From JASUTC01 sp035447925 (lineage in GTDB: Bacteria; Thermotogota; Thermotogae; MWEM01): a stretch of 10,124 nucleotides of DNA. The position numbers and the translations under genes are program-made. Position 1 is the stretch's first letter. Each line of letters starts with the position of its first letter. The notes under the pieces were generated by a model, which was given only the letters and a program-made list of their open reading frames with translations, made no database searches and was not told where the DNA came from. Of this stretch, positions 6,463 to 10,124 are shown piece after piece. The stretch is taken from the NCBI GenBank assembly GCA_035447925.1, contig DAOTHY010000071.1:1-10124 (forward strand), given 5' to 3'.

Positions 6463-7362
6463 ATGTCTTATATTGATTTAATCAATCGTTTTTGGAAAGT
6501 CCATGAAGGCTATAGTTTTTCTGCAGTTGAAATCGGTTTGTACTTTAAGTTGTTGGATATTGCCAATAAAATGCGATGGGAGAAGGAAAGACTTTATATT
6601 CCTATGATTCGACTTCAGACTGAAATGGATGCTTGTAAAAGCAGTATTCTTAAAGCCCGTAAGCGATTAGAAGAAGCTGATTTGATTGTTGTTCAATCCG
6701 GTCATGGGAATCGTCAAGCGGCAGGTTATCAGATTATTGGGGTTGAGGCAAAATCCATAAACGAAACGGACTGTGTACCAACTCATGACCATACTGACAA
6801 CCATAAAGACGACCGTACTGACGACCATACTCGCAGTCCATATATAAGACTAGATAAAGATAAAGACCAAGAGATAGACACAGACCAGATGAAGATGATG
6901 ATTCATGATCATTCTGGTGATGAAGTTTCACAGGATAAGGATGAGGTTGTTGTGAATGCCGAGGAAATTGTTCAGTTGTTCAACCTTGTTTGTACGTCTC
7001 TGAAAAAAGCTCAGTCTTCTCCAACTATTCGTGAGAAATTAAATCAACGGGCGAAAGATTTCAAGACAAAAGAACAATGGGCAACTTATTTCCGGAAGGT
7101 GGCTCAAAGTCCTTTTTTGTGTGGGCACAATCAATACGGCTGGCAAGCGGATTTGTTCTGGTTGATCAAGGATGAGGATACGCCTCATCGGATTTTGGAG
7201 GGCAAATATGACAAATGCGAACATGGGAAAGGAGCAAACAATGTGGTTGCCATGAATCCACTTGAAAATTATGATCCGGTTCGTGGGGCTTGTTATACGA
7301 ATGCTGATTTTGGCAATGATAATCATCTGGTGGATGAATTGGCTCAGGTGGGGTCCTCATGA
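6463..7362 (+). CDS. Phage-type replication initiator (replisome organizer) with winged-helix N-terminus
   Basis: This protein probably binds the origin of a phage or integrated element and recruits the replicative helicase. Residues ~1-95 have the pattern of the mobile-element winged-helix family: MSYIDLINRFWKVHEGYSFSA, EIGLYFKLLDIANK, a recognition-like helix (SSILKARKRLEEADLI) and GNRQAAGYQI. A hydrophilic linker follows (~100-165) with the repeats HDHT-DNHK-DDRT-DDHT. Residues ~165-245 match the C-terminal domain common in phage initiators (EEIVQLFNLVCTSL, REKLNQRAKDF, SPFLCGHNQYGWQADLFWLIK, RILEGKYDK). The start is set by GGAGAGG 5 bases before the ATG. It lies behind a strong promoter with palindromes and overlaps the next ORF by four bases (ATGA). 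Length is 299 residues with no break. The usual neighbouring helicase loader or helicase is missing, so it is a stranded module. The exact family name is uncertain. Confidence 0.75.
   Translation: MSYIDLINRFWKVHEGYSFSAVEIGLYFKLLDIANKMRWEKERLYIPMIRLQTEMDACKSSILKARKRLEEADLIVVQSGHGNRQAAGYQIIGVEAKSINETDCVPTHDHTDNHKDDRTDDHTRSPYIRLDKDKDQEIDTDQMKMMIHDHSGDEVSQDKDEVVVNAEEIVQLFNLVCTSLKKAQSSPTIREKLNQRAKDFKTKEQWATYFRKVAQSPFLCGHNQYGWQADLFWLIKDEDTPHRILEGKYDKCEHGKGANNVVAMNPLENYDPVRGACYTNADFGNDNHLVDELAQVGSS
6784..6831 (+). repeat. Four tandem 12-bp iteron-like repeats in the initiator linker
   Basis: Four contiguous 12-base units: CATGACCATACT, GACAACCATAAA, GACGACCGTACT and GACGACCATACT. Relative to the last unit they differ at 2, 3, 1 and 0 positions. 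They encode the HDHT-DNHK-DDRT-DDHT linker. An AT-rich purine-strand segment follows (ATATATAAGACTAGATAAAG). In several phages the origin lies inside the initiator gene at the linker, so these may be initiator binding sites; that role is inferred. Confidence 0.65.
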
Positions 7363-7658
7363 TTGATACGAAGCAAGAGGTCATGGAGATTGCTTACAAA
7401 GATTGTTTGGACATAGTTCGGGAGTGTTTAAATGTAGAAGTGGGATTATCGTATTTTGATTTTTTTTCAAGCAAACAACCGCTTAACACTTCTAATTTCC
7501 CACAACATTTTTTCGCAATTGCAGCTCTTTTTGCAAAAGATTGTAATTACCATATCAGTAACTTTTATACACAAAGTGGTATTTTGTTTATTTCGGGACA
7601 TTACAAAGGAAATGAACTAATGATTGATGATCCTTTCTCCTTGAGGATCATGCTATAA
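7359..7658 (+). CDS. Small unidentified protein co-transcribed with the initiator
   Basis: The frame is 99 residues long. Its ATG overlaps the TGA of the initiator gene (ATGA), the mark of translational coupling, and AGGTGGGG lies 5 bases upstream. The protein starts MIDTKQEVMEIAYKD, a short charged helix, then becomes rich in aromatic residues (YFDFFSSK, FPQHFFAIAALF, NFYTQSGILFISGHY). There is no signal peptide, membrane segment or cysteine motif. I do not recognise the family. In comparable phage modules this slot often holds a helicase loader, but there is no Walker motif here. One possibility is a fusion of the first codons of such a gene with another, truncated frame. Its last codons overlap the inverted repeat and -10 of the antitoxin promoter. 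Confidence 0.55.
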   Translation: MIDTKQEVMEIAYKDCLDIVRECLNVEVGLSYFDFFSSKQPLNTSNFPQHFFAIAALFAKDCNYHISNFYTQSGILFISGHYKGNELMIDDPFSLRIML

Positions 7659-7659
7659 T
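7627..7659 (+). promoter_or_regulatory. Toxin-antitoxin promoter with inverted-repeat operator
   Basis: TGCTATAAT (7651-7659) is a perfect extended -10. Directly upstream, ATGATCCT (7627-7634) and AGGATCAT (7644-7651) form a perfect 8-bp inverted repeat with a 9-base centre. Phd/YefM antitoxins repress their own promoters by binding such palindromes, so this is a likely autoregulatory operator. It lies within the last codons of the upstream ORF. Confidence 0.6.
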
Positions 7660-7678
7660 TAAAATAGAGGTGATTGAT

Positions 7679-7894
7679 ATGATAAAGGTTACCGCTTCTG
7701 ATTTTAAAAAGAATTTAGATAAATATCTATCAGAACTTGTTAAAGAAGAAATAATCATTATTCGAGACGGAGTTTCTGTTGCTAAAGTCATACTTTCAGA
7801 AAAGGAGAGTATTGTTTCAAAACTGAGAGGTATTATTCCAGTCGATGGCTATTCAATTGAAGATGCCCGAAAAGAAAGATTAGCAAAACAATGA
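7679..7894 (+). CDS. Phd/YefM family antitoxin
   Basis: This 71-residue protein matches the type II antitoxin Phd/YefM pattern: N-terminal DNA-binding segment MIKVTASDFKKNLDKYLSEL, the strand pair EEIIIIRDGVSVAKVILS, then a flexible toxin-neutralising tail (SKLRGIIPVDGYSIEDARKERLAKQ). The ATG at 7679 is preferred because GAGG ends 8 bases before it; a GTG at 7670 in the same frame would overlap that site. It has its own extended -10 promoter with an inverted-repeat operator. Its TGA overlaps the ATG of the PIN toxin remnant (ATGA), the normal coupled arrangement. Since the toxin gene is destroyed, the antitoxin is an orphan; it may still neutralise a related toxin elsewhere in the cell. Confidence 0.85.
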   Translation: MIKVTASDFKKNLDKYLSELVKEEIIIIRDGVSVAKVILSEKESIVSKLRGIIPVDGYSIEDARKERLAKQ

Positions 7895-7997
7895 AATTGC
7901 TAATCGACAATAATATCATTATTGATGTTTTCCAAGATAGAAAACCTTAATCAAAGCAGTTGAACCAAAAGTCTTTCTCGAAAATCAATTATTATAA
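7891..7997 (+). pseudogene. PIN-domain toxin (VapC-like), central part deleted
   Basis: The ATG at 7891 overlaps the antitoxin stop. The first 19 codons read MKLLIDNNIIIDVFQDRKP, the canonical PIN start, with Asp6 as the first metal-binding acid (families usually read LLIDTNIIIDV; here the T is N). A TAA at 7948-7950 then ends the frame. Immediately after, in a different frame, 7947-7997 reads LIKAVEPKVFLENQLL and a stop, which resembles the last residues of such toxins. About 100 codons, with the remaining catalytic acids, are missing between the two. The toxin cannot be a functional ribonuclease. The junction is near 7944-7952. The C-terminal match is short and less certain than the N-terminal one. 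Confidence 0.75.
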
Positions 7998-8039
7998 AAC
8001 ATTTTTCCGCAATCACCTCAAACCCGACCCCTTGGTTCA

Positions 8040-9716
8040 CTAAAATTCTTTTCTTGAGACCATTCCCTCAATAACCTTGCCATCAACAGCCAGTGAAATC
8101 TCCAAAATCTTTTTATATCCCTCTGAGATTAAATCCTGAATATATATTTTCTCCTCTATTTGCTCCATGCCAGCATTTGCAGCCTTTTGAGTTCCTTTGG
8201 GTTTAATCTCAATCAACGCACTGTAATCTTCCTGGTTTTTTGCCTTTAAAACAATATCAAATCTACCTTTTCCAGACTCCCGGTTGGATAAAATCCAATA
8301 ACCCCCACTTAAATGGGCAAACATCCCCAACAAAACCATATGATAGGTGTTTTCGGGTTCTCCCTTTAAATCATAGTAACTCAAGGTATTCATCACATAT
8401 TGCTTCAACTTTTCACAAAAGGCCTCACCATCCCCTGTGATTAACGGATTAGCCAAATCATATAAAATATTCCTGGCAGGTTTTTGCAGCCAATTAATCA
8501 CAGTTTTTTTATAAAATCTCAAGACTTCTGTGTTTGGCACGGAACAGTCATAAAGATATTCCTCTGTTTGTTTCTTAAAATGTTTATTTTCAACCTTTAA
8601 GTACCCGCTAAATAAAAACAGTGTCCAAATACTGTCCGGATCATAATCCAACTCCCTTAAAGCAGAGGCATCATCGATTCTTTTTTCAATTTTATTTCCG
8701 CTTATTAGGTCTTCCACAGAAACTCTGAAAGACTCATCACTTTGCATATTCTTTTCAATTTGTTCGATAATGAGATTATTCGAAGAGGTGTTGATCCAGT
8801 AGGGTTGAAGTTCTCTGTCAAAAAGGTAGTTGATCACAGACCAGGGGTTGTATATCGTTCTTCCTCCAAACTGATAGCCGTTGTACCATGATTTCAAATC
8901 ATTCTTAAGAGCATCATTATTATCGTAATCCAGTGAATCAACGAGCTCATCTACTTCTTCCTGAGTAAAACCAAAATACTGAGAATATCTTTCATCCAAT
9001 ACAGTATAAACTTTCAGATTATTCAGACCAGAAAATATGCTCTCCTTCGCAACCCGGTAGATTCCTGTCAAAACCCCTTTAAATAAAAAAGAATTATCCT
9101 TTAAAGCTCCCGACAACAACCCTCTCATAAAATCAATCACATCATCATAATAGCCATAACTCCAGCCACTTTGAATGGGAACGTCGTATTCATCGATAAT
9201 GAGCATAACCGGTTGATTGTATGTTTTATATAAATACTCTGTCAATTTAAAAAATCCCTTCTGATAATCTGCATCAGAAGCACTACCGTTCAAAATTTTT
9301 ATATAATATTGATGTTCATATGCATCTTCCAAAAGTGTTTTAAAAGAATCCTTATATTGATTGAACAAATCAGAAATCAACGACCTCAATTTATCGGAAG
9401 TCGTTTGCCAATTATTGTTATTTACATCTTTAAAAGAAATGAAAAGTGTGGGATAAGTATTTAAAGCATTCATCACTTCAACATCACGGGAAACATCTAA
9501 CTCCTCAAATAGGACCGATGTCTTTTTCCGGTTATCAAAAAAGTAAGAGAGCATACTCATGTTCAGCGTTTTGCCAAAACGTCTTGGGCGTGTAATCAAA
9601 ATGATATCCGAAGGTTCTCTGTAAACATCACCGATCATATGAGTTGTATCGACAAAATAATAATTATTCTTAACCAACTTCTCAAAATCACTAATCCCAA
9701 TGGGCAGCCTTTTCAT
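8040..9716 (-). CDS. AAA-ATPase-like protein with C-terminal PD-(D/E)XK nuclease domain
   Basis: This intact 558-residue protein has the architecture AAA-ATPase-like (PF09820 type) plus PD-(D/E)XK (DUF1703 type). The N-terminus has the family signature LPIGISDFEKLVKNNYYFVD, then the P-loop TRPRRFGKT (Lys49, Thr50) and Walker B MLIIDEYD (Asp175, Glu176). Near the C-terminus are the nuclease residues GRFDIVL (Asp487) and ALIEIKP (Glu503, Lys505). ATP hydrolysis and DNA cleavage are therefore both plausible. The family is abundant and multi-copy in anaerobic bacteria; its biological role is not settled. The ATG at 9716 is chosen because GAGG ends 8 bases before it; the GTG 9 bases upstream is part of that site. 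It converges with the toxin remnant and diverges from the AbrB-like gene. Confidence 0.9.
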   Translation of the reverse strand: MKRLPIGISDFEKLVKNNYYFVDTTHMIGDVYREPSDIILITRPRRFGKTLNMSMLSYFFDNRKKTSVLFEELDVSRDVEVMNALNTYPTLFISFKDVNNNNWQTTSDKLRSLISDLFNQYKDSFKTLLEDAYEHQYYIKILNGSASDADYQKGFFKLTEYLYKTYNQPVMLIIDEYDVPIQSGWSYGYYDDVIDFMRGLLSGALKDNSFLFKGVLTGIYRVAKESIFSGLNNLKVYTVLDERYSQYFGFTQEEVDELVDSLDYDNNDALKNDLKSWYNGYQFGGRTIYNPWSVINYLFDRELQPYWINTSSNNLIIEQIEKNMQSDESFRVSVEDLISGNKIEKRIDDASALRELDYDPDSIWTLFLFSGYLKVENKHFKKQTEEYLYDCSVPNTEVLRFYKKTVINWLQKPARNILYDLANPLITGDGEAFCEKLKQYVMNTLSYYDLKGEPENTYHMVLLGMFAHLSGGYWILSNRESGKGRFDIVLKAKNQEDYSALIEIKPKGTQKAANAGMEQIEEKIYIQDLISEGYKKILEISLAVDGKVIEGMVSRKEF

Positions 9717-9736
9717 GACGATCACCTCTTAAAGAA

Positions 9737-9745
9737 ATTATATCA
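9737..9745 (-). promoter_or_regulatory. Extended -10 promoter of the ATPase/nuclease gene
   Basis: The minus strand reads TGATATAAT, a perfect extended -10, about 20 bases upstream of the start codon, giving a very short leader that carries GAGGTG. No good -35 is seen. Confidence 0.55.
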
Positions 9746-9783
9746 CGAAAAAACATGTCTGGTTTGTCCTTTCTACACACCCT

Positions 9784-9810
9784 TTGGTTAGGATATAATT
9801 TTGATATAAT
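9784..9810 (+). promoter_or_regulatory. Promoter upstream of the AbrB-like ORF
   Basis: TGATATAAT (9802-9810) is an extended -10, with TTGGTT (9784-9789) as a -35 at a short 15-base spacing. A second TATAAT lies at 9794-9799. It is divergent from the ATPase/nuclease promoter. Confidence 0.5.
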
Positions 9811-9850
9811 ATAGTAGAAAATTGGAAATTCCGACAATAGTGGTGATTTT

Positions 9851-10045
9851 ATATTAACAAAGCTTAGAAAAAAATCTCAAATAACGATTCCAAAAGAATT
9901 GATTGACAAACTGGGCATAAAAGAAGGGGATGAAATTGAGTTAATTGAGAAGGAAATATATCACATCGTCCCCATTGCCTTTCCCAATTGTCCGAAGGAT
10001 AGAGGTGTTTTAAATGAAGAGGAGTATCTATGGATGAAGATTTGA
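9851..10045 (+). CDS. AbrB/MazE-like DNA-binding protein with no standard start codon
   Basis: The frame encodes LTKLRKKSQITIPKELIDKLG then IKEGDEIELIEKE, the swapped-hairpin AbrB/SpoVT/MazE fold found in transition regulators and antitoxins, followed by a tail rich in acidic residues (NEEEYLWMKI). At the expected start position, 4-5 bases after GGTGA, the codon is ATA, followed by TTA; no ATG, GTG or TTG lies between the upstream in-frame TAG and the conserved core. A perfect promoter lies 40 bases upstream. It may use ATA at low efficiency, be a start-lost pseudogene, or contain a sequencing error (ATG would fit exactly). The product would be 64 residues. It overlaps the next gene by 16 bases in another frame. 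No toxin gene follows, so a regulator role for the next gene is as likely as an antitoxin role. Confidence 0.6.
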   Translation: MLTKLRKKSQITIPKELIDKLGIKEGDEIELIEKEIYHIVPIAFPNCPKDRGVLNEEEYLWMKI

Positions 10046-10124
10046 TTGCCCCTTGCGGGATGAACTGCAGTTTATGCATCGCTTATCAATTCAAGGAAAA
10101 AGACATAAACAAACGAGGGTTTCA
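10030..10124 (+). CDS. DUF3795-type cysteine-rich protein, N-terminal part
   Basis: The ATG at 10030 has GAGGAG 5 bases upstream, inside the end of the AbrB-like ORF. The visible 31 residues read MDEDLIAPCGMNCSLCIAYQ, the signature start of DUF3795 proteins, whose spaced cysteines (here Cys9, Cys13, Cys16) probably bind metal together with a downstream Cys cluster that lies beyond the window. The function is unknown for the family. The overlap of 16 bases with the AbrB-like ORF indicates one transcript and possible translational coupling. The right edge truncates the gene. Confidence 0.75.
   Translation, partial: MDEDLIAPCGMNCSLCIAYQFKEKDINKRGF

Noticed and set aside
6443..6481. Twelve-codon upstream ORF overlapping the initiator start
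   Set aside because: No ribosome binding site of its own, and its codons simply contain the GGAGAGG site of the initiator.
7171..7189. Perfect 7-bp inverted repeat GATGAGG/CCTCATC
   Set aside because: It lies in the middle of the initiator's conserved C-terminal domain and is probably set by the codons; no T-run follows.
7953..8040. Minus-strand open stretch reading GVGFEVIAEKC after the ATPase/nuclease stop
   Set aside because: It is only about 30 codons, is antisense to the toxin remnant, and follows a normal TAG; no support for read-through.
1..10124. CRISPR array, tRNA or rRNA genes
   Set aside because: No regularly spaced palindromic repeats and no recognisable tRNA or rRNA sequence were found on either strand by eye.

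Overview
AT-rich sequence with strong GGAGG/GAGGTG ribosome binding sites and several TGnTATAAT (extended -10) promoters points to a low-GC Gram-positive bacterium (Bacillota). An iron-sulfur membrane protein and a DUF3795-type start suggest an anaerobic Clostridia-like host, but no phylogenetic marker is present, so the assignment is an inference. A run of 100 Ns (4352-4451) marks a scaffold join.

Layout. Left part (1-4137), all leftward: the first 48 codons of an unidentified protein; a frameshifted scrap resembling the C-terminal domain of the iron-sulfur protein further right; an aldose 1-epimerase (GalM) with an N-terminal export signal or anchor; a GNAT acetyltransferase with a probable degenerate second GNAT domain; and a NapH/YccM-like polyferredoxin membrane protein with a two-repeat C-terminal domain. 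Middle (4452-5957): a leftward DUF91/DUF4268 nuclease-like gene, frameshifted by one base, lying between two diverged direct copies of a ~147-bp element. Right part (6377-7997), rightward: a promoter with operator-like palindromes, a phage-type replication initiator carrying four 12-bp iteron-like tandem repeats in its linker, a small unknown ORF, a Phd/YefM antitoxin, and a VapC toxin reduced to its two ends by an internal deletion. Far right: a leftward intact AAA-ATPase/PD-(D/E)XK fusion, divergent from an AbrB-like ORF whose start position reads ATA, which overlaps the start of a DUF3795 protein running off the window.

How it fits together. The left part is housekeeping or metabolic: sugar mutarotation, acetyl transfer, membrane electron transfer. 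From about 4450 rightward it is an accessory zone of decaying mobile and defence-like parts: a broken nuclease, a stranded replication module without other phage genes, an antitoxin without a working toxin, and IS-like scraps. I do not see a complete, clearly new multi-gene system. The best leads are the iteron-in-initiator origin, the repeat-flanked DUF4268 gene, and the recurring pattern of an inverted repeat next to an extended -10 promoter.
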